A stretch of DNA of 64,000 nt from Triangularia verruculosa (lineage: Eukaryota > Ascomycota > Sordariomycetes > Sordariales > Podosporaceae). Shown here piece after piece: positions 54,513 to 64,000 of the stretch. How positions within the stretch are numbered: the first letter of the stretch is position 1; each line of letters begins with the position of its first letter. The notes under the pieces were generated by a model, which was not told where the DNA came from, made no database searches, and was given only the letters and a program-made list of their open reading frames with translations. The translations under genes and the position numbers were made by a program. Location of the stretch: positions 124,001 to 188,000 of the forward strand of contig MU863893.1 of assembly GCA_033296885.1 (NCBI GenBank), written 5' to 3'.

Positions 54513-55988
54513 CTATGTACTTGAGAGCTTCAAGACCAATCCCTTGGACGCATACATCAGTCTTCTCGCCTCCCACCCCGCTCTTCCACTGAGCTTCGTG
54601 AGCTCCTCTTGTTCCAACCTTTTACCCTGGGGTACCAGGAACGTGGCGTCACACAACAGTTTTGTGTAGACTGGATCAGGGGGTGTGCCAGAGGCGACAA
54701 AGTCATCCTCCCATGCCTCATCCTCAATGTAGTCCAGCTTGCATCTGGGCCCACCAGTGGAAAAACTGGGTTCCGTGACATTGGTGAAGGCTGAAAGAGA
54801 CTGGAACGCCGAGTCACAATCGCTGTCTTCATCAATGTTTGTCGTTCGAGTCCAAGGGGACGGCATGTCGGGTTCCTCTCTAAATGCAGAGGCGATCAGC
54901 GGCGGTTCAGACAAAGGGGGAACGGTGGAAGTACAATTCTTCTCAGGCAGCGCGAGCAGCGCCAAGGGAGTTACCGGAGCAATCCACTCATCGATGATCT
55001 GCGGCATTTCAGGAGAGGGAACCGAGACCTGGACTGTCTGAATGGGCGCGGATGGTGGGGGAGCCGTGACAGGGGAGTTGACGAAGGTGATATTCTTTTC
55101 GGGCAGAGCCAGGAGAGAGTAGGGTGTTACCGGTGCGTTGAGAGATGCGTCCATCCAAGCGTTGTCAGGGACCAGGGCAGTTCGTGTTTCGATTTTCTCG
55201 GGGGACGATGTGGTTTGTACAGGAGTCGGAATCTCGGTTGCGGTGGCGTCTTCTACTGCATCGGCCGCACATTTTTCAAGGCTCTGGATAGCGGCGACGG
55301 TAGTCTTTTCGGGAAGCGCAAGGATCGAGGCAGGTGTTACCGGGGCGAGAAGGTCAGAATCCATCCATGTTGGGTCGACAGCAGGCGATTCCATAGTAGG
55401 CGAAGCAGGTTCAGCAGATGCGGCGACAACGGGGGGCGCAATATCGTGCTCTACGACAGAAGCAGCATCTTCATCCACCGCCAGGTCACCAACAGGCAAT
55501 CTGTTTGGCAAAGCAAGAATCGATCCGGGAGAAACAGGCGCGTTCAGAGACTCGTCGATCCAAGCGCTGTCGGGAACGAGAGCGGGGGCGGGTGTGTATT
55601 CAGGAGCGGCGACAGCTGCTTGTTCCGAGGGTTGTTCGTGGACAGGAGAGTCGGTCGACTCGACAGCGTCAGTTTCGGTAGCATTGCACTCGTCGTCAGC
55701 AGATTTGGCCGTGTCGCTGGGAACGGATGAAGGCAAGGTGTCGTAAGAGCTCTCGGCAGGCGAATTGGGATCAATCTTGTCCTCGCCGTCAAGAACCAAG
55801 CCAGCTGTTTGCGGGGAGGGCGAGACGACAGCGGGAATGGTGAACAGAGTCTGGAGGAACGGGGTGATGGCGATGGAGTTCAATGGAGCCCTGTTGCCAG
55901 CCAGGGACTGGAAGCGGGTGTGTTTCTGGAAGAATGACATGCTGGGATTGGCGACGCCTATGACGGGGTCGGGCTGATTGGAGTTCAT
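54513..55988 (-). CDS. Hypothetical protein with four repeats of an APVTPxSxLALPEK motif
   Basis: Single exon, 491 aa from ATG 55988; an upstream in-frame ATG at 56114 is possible but its 42 extra residues look less natural. Ser/Pro/Ala-rich and acidic. Four imperfect copies of one motif lie at about 140-163 (DSAWIDESLNAPVSPGSILAL), 205-228 (DPTWMDSDLLAPVTPASILAL), 275-298 (DNAWMDASLNAPVTPYSLLAL) and 333-350 (IDEWIAPVTPLALLALPEK), separated by 45-65 variable residues. A weaker relative (RAPLNSIAITPFLQTL) is at about 33-48. The last 110 residues are more ordered (CKLDYIEDEAWEDDFVASG, LTKLSGRAGWEARRLMYASK). No known domain. Spaced hydrophobic-proline motifs in disordered sequence suggest a multi-site docking scaffold; that is inference. 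Confidence 0.78.
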   Translation of the reverse strand: MNSNQPDPVIGVANPSMSFFQKHTRFQSLAGNRAPLNSIAITPFLQTLFTIPAVVSPSPQTAGLVLDGEDKIDPNSPAESSYDTLPSSVPSDTAKSADDECNATETDAVESTDSPVHEQPSEQAAVAAPEYTPAPALVPDSAWIDESLNAPVSPGSILALPNRLPVGDLAVDEDAASVVEHDIAPPVVAASAEPASPTMESPAVDPTWMDSDLLAPVTPASILALPEKTTVAAIQSLEKCAADAVEDATATEIPTPVQTTSSPEKIETRTALVPDNAWMDASLNAPVTPYSLLALPEKNITFVNSPVTAPPPSAPIQTVQVSVPSPEMPQIIDEWIAPVTPLALLALPEKNCTSTVPPLSEPPLIASAFREEPDMPSPWTRTTNIDEDSDCDSAFQSLSAFTNVTEPSFSTGGPRCKLDYIEDEAWEDDFVASGTPPDPVYTKLLCDATFLVPQGKRLEQEELTKLSGRAGWEARRLMYASKGLVLKLSST

Positions 55989-56734
55989 GCTGGCGACGGC
56001 CCGGTGGTCATGATCCGGACTCGGCGAATGTGGTGGTGGCAGCGACAGGTGATTTTGGCGGACGCGATGCGATAACAAGAAAATTTGATTGCCGGCCGCG
56101 GCTCCCCGGCACATGCCGCCATCCGAAACTGAAAGTGGGTCTGCGGAGGGGTTCGCGCCAGCCACACAAGGGTTCTGTCACGGATGCGTTTCAGCCTTAT
56201 GGTTGCGGGGTTGACTCAAGGCCGAAAGAGGAAAGAGGTCGAGGATGTAGATAGCCTTGTGGAATACCATCTGTGCTGCTAATAGACAAATAGATTTAAA
56301 TTCCTCTATTATATCGACCCTAAAAAATTGAATGTTCTTCGGATGAATTTGAAACATTTTTGGTCATCGAGCTAAGTGTTGGTGTGAAAAAGATTCCATG
56401 TTGGTGATATCGCTGAGCGCTGCTTGGAGCCGCTCTCATGATGGAGTTTGCCAACACTAGATCGGTTTTAACAGTGTGTTGATGCTATTGATCAGAGATT
56501 ACCATTATCATGATACCAGGGCGGTTAGTCAGACATGACGATGTACCTTATCTTTGCCAGAGAAGAAAGAGGAGAGTTACCGTGCAAGGCCCAACTTGAA
56601 CCGACTCGCCCACAAGCTGACTCCAAGATGAAAAGATGTGATGAGGTGGGTAGGTACATACACAAGAGACTCCGACACCTTTCAAGCTGTGGTTTGAATC
56701 AGCAACATTTTTCTAATAACGGCCCGAGGTTCCG
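55989..56734. promoter_or_regulatory. Divergent promoter region
   Basis: 746 bp between the four-repeat gene (minus) and the acidic protein gene (plus). The frame extending upstream of 55988 is open to 56165 but without strong coding character. AT-rich from about 56270 to 56530. Confidence 0.5.
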
Positions 56735-57511
56735 ATGTCTCCTTACTCTATCTACAAACTAGCGCCGCAGGGCACTAGCAATAAGCTTTGCTGCGGTGCT
56801 CTTGCCAAATGCCACAACTCGGGATCCGTGAACCAGCCCGAAATGTCCCGGTTCCCGAACAAAACTACAAAGTCGGTCGCCCTCCTTCCGCACATCATCC
56901 AAAAAGACCTCTCCACAACCCTCATAACGGATTTTGCGCTGGATCCCCTAATCTCTTCACGGTTCGCTTGGTTGCAGTTGACACCCAATGTGAGCTGTTC
57001 CCAAGACACCAAGGCCGGCGATGAATCACATAGTGATGGCTCGGAACACGATTATGACGACCAAAGTGACTCGGACACCTACACCTGGACCGGACTTGAA
57101 TTCACTCCCTGGGCCGCTCACAGCTACATTGACTCTGATGGCCGCATGGATCTGTATAGCCTCCGTCAAATCCGCGAAGCCGGCTTGTACGCCCACGGTG
57201 CGCTACCAAGGTGCGACTGGTGGTATTGGGACGACCCAGATCAGTACCCAGAGAGCGATGGACCTCTGTTGGTGTTGAGGACACCAGAGGGAGACGAGTT
57301 TGACCTGGATGATCCGAAGGAATATGATGGGTCTTATGCAGATGAAAGCCGAGCGGACGGAAACGACTGTGAAATGCAGACAGGAGGGGATGAGGGTAGT
57401 GATACGGGCTATGCGTTTGATGCCACCAAAGGCATCATGTGGGCAGATGACGAGGCAGAGGACGACTACTGGGAACGGTTGGAGGGTCAAGGAGAGGAGT
57501 GGTGGGCCTGA
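56735..57511 (+). CDS. Acidic hypothetical protein
   Basis: Single exon, 258 aa, from ATG 56735. The first 85 residues are neutral to basic. The rest is strongly acidic (DGSEHDYDDQSDSDTYTW, EGDEFDLDDPKEYDG, MWADDEAEDDYWERLEGQ) and rich in Trp and Tyr (CDWWYWDDPDQYPESDGP). No signal peptide, membrane helix or known domain. The aromatic-acidic composition and LYSLRQIREAGLYAHGALP segment look like real protein. Function unknown; it may be lineage-restricted. Confidence 0.65.
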   Translation: MSPYSIYKLAPQGTSNKLCCGALAKCHNSGSVNQPEMSRFPNKTTKSVALLPHIIQKDLSTTLITDFALDPLISSRFAWLQLTPNVSCSQDTKAGDESHSDGSEHDYDDQSDSDTYTWTGLEFTPWAAHSYIDSDGRMDLYSLRQIREAGLYAHGALPRCDWWYWDDPDQYPESDGPLLVLRTPEGDEFDLDDPKEYDGSYADESRADGNDCEMQTGGDEGSDTGYAFDATKGIMWADDEAEDDYWERLEGQGEEWWA

Positions 57512-57609
57512 TGGAGGGTTTGCGAAGTTCATGAACTGTTTATTGGAAGTATCAAGCCCGGTCGGGAGCAGCGGGCTGCTCTAGCGCGTCCTGTGTAGTG
57601 CAAAGTCAC

Positions 57610-57658
57610 CAATGGGCATTTCAAGGCATCAATGTCGATGTAACACAAACGAACTCTT
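57610..57658 (+). repeat. Dispersed degenerate repeat, copy B
   Basis: Matches 45645-45693 at 43 of 49 positions without gaps. Relative to copy A, four of the six changes are G-to-A or C-to-T, which would fit RIP-type mutation, though six changes are too few to prove it. Lies just after the acidic-protein gene. Confidence 0.6.
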
Positions 57659-57837
57659 TGTGTACACACAATGAAGCCCATACCATGCAAGTTAGACGCA
57701 ATACTGCAGTTTGATTTCATGATCTAGAGCAGGGCGGTGACTCTAAGGAGGACTCAGTAACAGTCATGTAGAAGAACCGAACTGTCCTCTGACTCCTCCC
57801 GCTTCCTGAGATAGCACGAGTGTTCTTAATATCTCCC

Positions 57838-57942
57838 AAAGCCTATTAACCATCCTTCAAGGCTTATTAACTATCTTTTAAGGCCTATTAACTGTCTTTT
57901 AAGGCCTATTAACTATCTTTTACAGCTTATTAATAATCTGTG
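57838..57942 (+). repeat. 21-bp tandem repeat, five copies
   Basis: Five consecutive 21-bp units of consensus aaggcctattaactatctttt: 57838-57858, 57859-57879, 57880-57900, 57901-57921 and a more diverged 57922-57942. Units 3 and 4 differ by one base. The unit carries TTAAC and is AT-rich; noncoding. Confidence 0.92.
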
Positions 57943-57959
57943 AATATTATATTTCCACT

Positions 57960-58165
57960 TTGTAGTGTCAGCGTTTTTATCCAGGCGTGGGCAAATATCA
58001 TCCTTCGTGTGTACCACCCAGTCGGGACGGCGGCCAAGGGACTTGGGAGCCGCAGTCGGCGGCAACCTGTTAATTTATGGGGCGAGGAGTCTGAGCGTTG
58101 TGGGCACCTCCATCATGCCAACAATCGTAACGGCCACTGCAAGCATGACGGTGTACGCCGTTGCA
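57960..58165 (+). pseudogene. C-terminal relic of a GMC-type oxidoreductase
   Basis: The frame VFIQAWANIILRVYHPVGTAA contains the HPVGTA motif of GMC flavoenzymes. After a shift of frame near 58045 the rest follows: NLLIYGARSLSVVGTSIMPT then VTATASMTVYAVAEK, matching the family end (VxGxxxLRVVDASxMP ... YxIAEK). The fragment ends at a good GTGAGT, perhaps an old splice donor. The FAD-binding N-terminus is absent from the window. It lies directly after the 21-bp repeat. Confidence 0.7.
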
Positions 58166-59084
58166 GAGAAGGTGAGTAGGTGGGGAGTGACATTTTGTGG
58201 ATGTGGAAGGGGGTGGTGCAGACACCTACAAGGCCTCCAGGCGGCAGGCTTGATCAAGAGTAGCTCGGGGGAGGGGTTTCTCTTGGAAAGGAAGGCTAGG
58301 TACCTATAGATAGGTATGTGCCTGAAATGTTGGGCACTCGTTTTGAAGAGCTTCACTCGGGCAGTTATTACCTTAGCAAGTGGGCCGTCTTTCCCCGGTA
58401 AACAGCTCTGTCAAAGAAAAAACTTGGAAACAGCATTGGGTAGGTACCCAAGCATGCAGGTGCCCTCCTGTGTCTGCAAGCTCCCCGTTGAGCTAATCCA
58501 TGGCAACAGACATCCAATTCACCTAATTTATGATGCTCACACCATGGGAAGCAACATTGCAAGCCGATCTGTCAGACTTTTCGTGTCTGCTCATTCACGA
58601 TGCTCTCATTCACCAACCCCTCCGTCATAAACCGATATCGCATATTAAACATGGAGCAATGCTTCTGGTGGGAGCATCTTAAACTGGGCTAGAGCCTTCT
58701 CGATATTTCATAATGGTACCCACTCGGCAACAGCTCTTCCAATCAGGCATGGTTCTCACCCGCAAGGCAAGGAGTCCTCTGATGTCCAGGAGCTGTCCAT
58801 CCGGTTATGCCCTGTATCCGACACCGCCAATGCTCCCACCATTGGTGCAAGCGAGAAATATCTGATCTTCAGCACGAGCAAGACGCTCTTCATAGAACTT
58901 CGGAGCCGGTGGAGCACACCTACTGCTCCAAAGGGGCGACTATAAAAGTGTTTTCTCTTCCTTCAACTGTTAAATTTCGATTTAATACCTTACTTATCAC
59001 ACTTCCCAACTGCATCGGCCGATCGGTTGTTGCTGTCGCCTCTCATCACCAATATCCCCTCAGGCGAACCCCAGACGGCGCTCG
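58166..59084. promoter_or_regulatory. Intergenic region and GH55-type gene promoter
   Basis: 919 bp with no supported gene. The final 150 bp before 59085 is C/T-rich, as is usual for a fungal 5' UTR. Confidence 0.5.
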
Positions 59085-62000
59085 ATGAGGCGACTCCTCA
59101 CGTTTGTGGTGGCGCTGTTCACCAGCGTCACCATCCCGGCCGCCTACGCAGTCACCTCTGATACTGACTGGAGGAACTTAACTCGTGGCTTTGGCCTTTA
59201 CAACTTCCCAGACGAGTTTCGACGGGCCCCTCCGGAGCCGCCGGCGTACATGGTGGACAACACCGGCAATTTGCGTGGAGTTGCTCCCAGCAAAGGTAAG
59301 TATTGATGCTACATCGGCAATGAGAAGCCGCGGGTACACTGTATTGCTAACACTTGTTATAGGCAAATACAACGGTGCTGTCTGGTCGGAGTCGGGCAGC
59401 TTTGAAGGCTACATGGAGAAGTTGACCAAGAAGAAGAAGAAGGTTGCTGCTGGTAACACTCTCACCAGTAACGACAAGGACGACACCTATTGGCTTACCT
59501 TGCTTGGACCTCACGGAAAGGTACGATATCTCTAGGTACGGTGTAACTAATTAACGAGAGAGGTGCTGACCTGTTGATTTATAGGCTCCCCTTGCAGAAG
59601 CCGATTATGTCTTTTACAGAAACGTATTGGACTATGGAGCCGACAACACGGGCTCTAGCAACACTGAAGAAGCGATCAATGCGGCCATCATCGACGGCAA
59701 CCGGTGCGGTGTGGACTGCGGAAGCACCACCGTACGTCCAGCACTGATCTACTTCCCTCCCGGAACCTACAAGATCTGCACCCCAATCATTCAGTACTAC
59801 TTCACGCAGTTTGTGGGCAATCCAAACGATCGACCCATCATCAAGGGTTGTGACAGCTTTACCGGAATTGCCCTTTTGGATGTGAACCCTTATATTCCTG
59901 GTTCCGGCATCAACTGGTACATTTCTCAAAACCAGTTTTTCCGCCAGATTCGCAATTTCGTTTTCGATCTGACTTCAATGCCAGCCGCTACCGACGAGAA
60001 TGGACAGCCACTGGTGCCAACGGGGATCCACTGGCAGGTCAGTCAAGCGTCCAGTCTGCAATCCCTCCTCTTCCTTATGCCAAAAGCTGAGGATCTAGGG
60101 GGGAAGCCTCCTACCCATGTTGGCATATTCACGGAGAACGGCTCTGGTGGATTTGTCTCCGATCTTGTATTCGAGGGCGGTGCAATCGGTTGGCGTGTCG
60201 GCTCCCAGCAATACACAGCCACCTCACTGCAGTTCCGCAACTGCTCCACTGCCGTGGACATGATATGGGATTGGGGCTTCAACTGGCACAAGATTGAGAT
60301 TGATGGTGGCAGCATCGGCTTCAACATCAGCGGAAACGGTGGTTTGAATGATCAGGGCGTTGGCTCCGTGTCCATTATTGACTCAACTGTCAAGAATGTG
60401 CTCATCGGACTCCTCGCGGCGCCCCGGGCGGCCAATGTTGTTCTTGACAACACGGCTTTTACCAACGTGGGCACCATCATGGTCATGACTGGAACAAATG
60501 ACGCTGTGATTGAGGGCACGAATGGCACCAAGGAACTTACGCTTTGGGAGTACGGCAAGCATTATATCCATAACCAAGGCGGCTCCTCCATTGGGGAACG
60601 AATTGACGACCGTCCACGACCTGCAGCGTTGCTCGATAGCAATGGCAAGCTCTTCACACGTCTGAGGCCCCAGTATGAGAACTTGACATCATCGTCCTTT
60701 CTTGTTGCCACAGATGAGGGTTGTTTCAACAACGGAACCGGCGATAACACAGATGCAGTCAACGCCTTTCTCAAGAAGGCCCTCGATGCCAAACACGTGG
60801 CCTATTTCCCGTCTGGTATCTACCTGGTTCAGGGAACTGTTACATTCCCAACTGGATCACAAATTCAAGGGTCTGGCTGGTCACAGATTCAAGCCACTGG
60901 CAGCTATTTTTCCGATATGGCCAATCCCAAAGTTGTTGTACTTGTAGGAGAACCAGGAGACGTGGGAACGATGGAGATCGCCGACATGCTGTTCGGTACC
61001 AAGGGGGCCACAGCTGGCGCCATCATGATGGAATGGAACGTTCACGAGAGCAGCCAAGGTGCTGCTGCTCTTTGGGACTCCCACATCAGAATAGGCGGTG
61101 CCGCCGGAACTGATCTAGACAGCGCCGCCTGTCCCAAGTTCAGTCAGAATGAGGCGTGTATCGGGGCGTCGCTACTTTTGCATATCACCAAGGATGCCAG
61201 TGGGTACTTTGAGAATTTCTGGGCCTGGGTTGCCGACCACGACATTGACATGAGCCTGCCGAGAGAAATGAACTCGAGCAAGTCCCAAATCTCAGTCTTT
61301 GGAGCTCGCGGCATTTTGATCGAGTCACAGGGACCTGTGTGGTTGTACGGCACTGGAAGCGAACATCTAATTTTCTACCAATATCAGCTTCTAAACGCAA
61401 AAAATGTCTACTTGGGCCACGTCCAAACCGAGTCCCCCTATTTCCAACCCGTGCCAGTTGCCCCCTCCCCAATGGACAAGGCTTTGGGGGTCTTTTCCGA
61501 AGATCCCAACTGGGCTGACTGCCAAACTGATGCTTGTATGGCGTGGGGTTTACGGATCATAGATGCAGAGAAAGTTATAGTGCATGGTGCCGGCTTGTAT
61601 TCGTTCTTCAACAACTTTTCTCAGACATGCACCAGCACTGAGAGTTGCCAGGAACGCATCATGGAAGTCCGGGGATCCAAAGACATCTCCATCTTCAACA
61701 TCTTCACGAAGGGGGTAATTGAGATTGCCACAGACAGTAGCATTGAGCTCGCAGACAATAATCAACACGGCTTCACGAGCGAAATCAGCGTCTGGTTTCC
61801 AGAGGACAGCCAGTCCGCAGAGGGTGGCGAGTCTTTAGACGAAAACATTGTCTATGTTGGCCCAGAGGTTTACAAGAACCACACTGTGCAATGCCCATCG
61901 CCGCCCTGCATTCTTGTCATGCCGCCCACAACTCTTGCTAGCCCAACGACAATTTACATTGACCCGTACACAACTGAGCTCGAGGTCGGGCAATCACAAA

Positions 62001-64000
62001 ACGGAACATTCAGCGCTACAACTACCACCGTAACTATCACCGTGGCCTCCATTGTCACAAGCGTAATCCCGGTGGCCAACTACAATTATACCGGCGAAGA
62101 GAGCGAGGGGGCTCCGTTGTGGGTCACACCGAGCATCGACCTTCCACCAACCCCCATCGTCCTCACTAAACCCAATGGCGTCGTGACAACCCGCACACTC
62201 ACTCTTCCACCATGGCCGCAGATCACACTGGCCAGTGATAGCGCCAATGCCGCCACATCATCGTCGATTTCGATACCGACTATCCATACAGTCACTTTCA
62301 CGGGTGCTTGGGACTCCTCCCTTGGCACCGCGGCCCCGACTTACACCATGACTTTCACCGACGAGTCCACAGCATCCAGCAACACGGAGTCTACCAGCAT
62401 GGTACTAAACAGCTCCTCTGTCTATACACTGACAGTCCCACAAGTACCTGGTACGGTATCCTCGGTCAGCGTCATCACATTTACCACTCAGTTCACCTCC
62501 AACCCCAACCTTACGACCAGCGATTGGACGATTGTCCTACCGACGCCTGAGACTGATTCCCTGAGTCTGGCGCCAATGACAATCCCCTGTCCATTGCCAG
62601 AGCGGATGTATGTTCCAGCCCAAAGCGTCTATGTTCGCTTTCCCGATCTTGCGTGCCCTCCCGATGTCGAGTCCAAAACTATCCCTTGGGCTTGTACACC
62701 TACCGCCACTCTGTGGTTGGCCGCCCCAACCACAGTGGGTTTTGACTTTGGTTGCGTACATTGGTCAGGTATTGGAGACAATCTTACCACCTACAGCGAG
62801 TTTCCGACGGGAGTCTACATTGAGCTTCTACAAAACAAGCCTAACGACAAGGACGACAATGGAACCACTCATTGTGATGGCTTCTATGTTTTCTGGGTCA
62901 GTTACTATTCCACCTTCTCCAGTTAATTCTACAAAGAAACACTAACAAGCCTTTCTATGAACAGATCTGCATTCCTTTCCCCGGCATCAAAATTGATCTT
63001 TCATGGGTCCGCCTTCATTTTCCAATTCCAGGCCCCTTCATTATAATTGGCACCCCACCTATCAAGTTTCCAGAGATTCCCGGGCTCACAATCAATCTTC
63101 CCAAACTGCCCGGTCCGTGGCCACCACTTACGTAAGTATCCTGTCTCATGCGGCCTCATGGACGGCCTAAGGTTTCATAGACGTCTACTAATCATAAGGC
63201 GAACGAACAGCATCGACCCAGTTGGGAAGCCCGTGGAGCCCCAGACAGACCCAACCGAATGTGAGACACAGGAGGCTGAAGTTTGCGCCACCTCAACGTT
63301 CATATCCACGACTGTGATCGACAGCCTGAGCTCCACAAGCACCATCACTTCTTCGGCAACCACGGAATGCAACACGATCAGTGCCTGTGTGATCATAGAG
63401 ACAGACCAGGACACCACAAGCTTCACCGGCGACTCGTGCGCACTCCCCACTCAAGATGCCGGCAATCTTCTCCGCCGAATTAGCGACAACTACACAACTG
63501 CTCCCACTGAACATCAAAATGCCAATCACTTTGAGCAGCTGATGGACAAACAGCCACCAAAAGTAGGCCATGATCATGCCATGATCTGGCCAGAAAACCC
63601 TGGTGACAGTGAAGAGGTGGGCAAGATCACTGACTGGCTCAAGGCCACAACAGGTGGTGATGGTCGTGGGACCTATGGGGACTACAAAGAATTGAGGGCG
63701 AACGGATTTGGCGACGATGGAAGTGACTGGGTGATAGTCATCTTTGTGGAAGACATGCTAAAATGCCACATCGATGCCTTGAGAGACAAATTCAGGTGGG
63801 AAATTCACTGCATCTATGGTATTTACAAGAGAAATTCAGAGACTTTCGGCGTGCCGGTGGTCAACTTCGACGCAAAAAAGGAAACTAACGCCAGGCAAGG
63901 CCACGCCAAGCAAGGGAACGCCACCGAAAGCGCCTCTAAACGCAGTCAGATACAACGGCGCAACTCCAAGATGCTTCAGTCCGAATACTGGGAGCTATCC
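59085..64000 (+). CDS. GH55-type beta-1,3-glucanase with long C-terminal extension, cut by window end
   Basis: Five exons seen: 59085-59295, 59363-59520, 59585-62896, 62965-63131 and 63211 to the edge; 1546 residues so far with no stop. Signal peptide MRRLLTFVVALFTSVTIPAAYA. The GH55 core has two pectate-lyase-like right-handed helices, starting NVLDYGADNTGSSNTEEAIN (about 135) and ATDEGCFNNGTGDNTDAVNAF (about 497), with ALIYFPPGTYKICTPI and HVAYFPSGIYLVQGTVTFP. Family enzymes release glucose from beta-1,3-glucan. A Thr/Ser-rich linker (about 890-1120) follows, then a Cys-containing region, a proline-rich stretch (IPFPGIKIDLSWVRLHFPIP) and a Thr/Ser/Cys part with CETQEAEVCATSTFISTTV. That tail resembles those on large secreted fungal chitinases. 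The ordinary GH55 length is about 750-1000 aa. The N-terminus before the core has an unusual KKKKK run. Introns: GTAAGT, GTACGA, GTCAGT and GTAAGT donors. Confidence 0.88.

Noticed and set aside
57021..57278. Overlapping plus frame inside the acidic-protein gene
   Set aside because: Shadow of the 258-codon frame, with no independent support.
1..64000. tRNA genes, rRNA genes, CRISPR arrays, intact transposons, bacterial operons
   Set aside because: No tRNA B-box with matching A-box, no rRNA, no regularly spaced direct repeats with unique spacers, and no transposase or reverse transcriptase frame was seen. The intron-rich genes are eukaryotic.

Overview
The window reads as nuclear DNA of a filamentous ascomycete, most likely a Sordariomycete and perhaps Sordariales. 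Genes are spaced, have short introns (about 48 to 260 bp, GTRNGT donors, CTRAY branch sites, YAG acceptors) and include fungus-specific families: two HET-domain proteins, Pth11/rhodopsin-like membrane proteins, a CFEM protein, a BAS2-like cysteine-rich secreted protein, a GH75 chitosanase and a GH55-type glucanase. The species assignment is inference. All exon models were built by hand from splice signals and frame, and each closes as an exact multiple of three.

Layout. 0.4-1.7 kb: conserved hypothetical membrane protein. 4-6 kb: MFS (DHA1) exporter. 7.3-10.1 kb: GT2/Cps1-like polysaccharide synthase with a long coiled-coil and disordered tail. 10.7-11.3 kb: small helical protein. 12.4-17 kb: large basic nuclear protein (minus), divergent from MTC1 (17.9-19.5 kb). 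21.7-26.3 kb: tandem HET genes. 26.4-27.9 kb: Pth11-like gene (minus) broken by one in-frame TAG. 28.8-29.9 kb: secreted alpha/beta hydrolase. 30.3-33.6 kb: ribosomal protein uL14 and NAD(P)-malic enzyme (both minus). 34.8-36.2 kb: secreted unknown protein. 36.5-36.9 kb: rhodopsin-domain relic. 37-38.7 kb: wax-synthase-like MBOAT. 39-42.5 kb: GNAT (minus), chitosanase, CFEM. 43.2-43.9 kb: two-domain BAS2-like protein (minus). 44-50 kb: a repeat-rich, gene-poor stretch with a polyglutamine tract, a disordered nuclear-type gene and a decayed FAT1-type acyl-CoA synthetase fused against its 3' end. 50.5-53.2 kb: a 901-codon frame broken by one in-frame TAG. 54.5-57.5 kb: protein with four internal motif repeats, and an acidic protein. 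57.8-58.2 kb: 21-bp tandem repeat and GMC-oxidoreductase relic. 59.1 kb to the edge: GH55-type protein, cut by the window end.

Most notable: two otherwise well-preserved genes, far apart, are each interrupted by exactly one stop, in both cases TAG, and each TAG lies in the loop of a small predicted hairpin. In Sordariomycetes, A-to-I mRNA editing in sexual tissue is known to convert such UAG codons to UGG, so these are candidates for edited premature-stop genes rather than pseudogenes. The real pseudogenes here (FAT1, GMC, rhodopsin relic) look different: several frameshifts, TGA/TAA stops and truncation.

Functionally, much of the window deals with the cell surface and outside world (GT2 synthase, GH55, GH75, CFEM, BAS2-like, hydrolase, MFS) and non-self recognition (HET), set around a few housekeeping genes (uL14, malic enzyme, MTC1).
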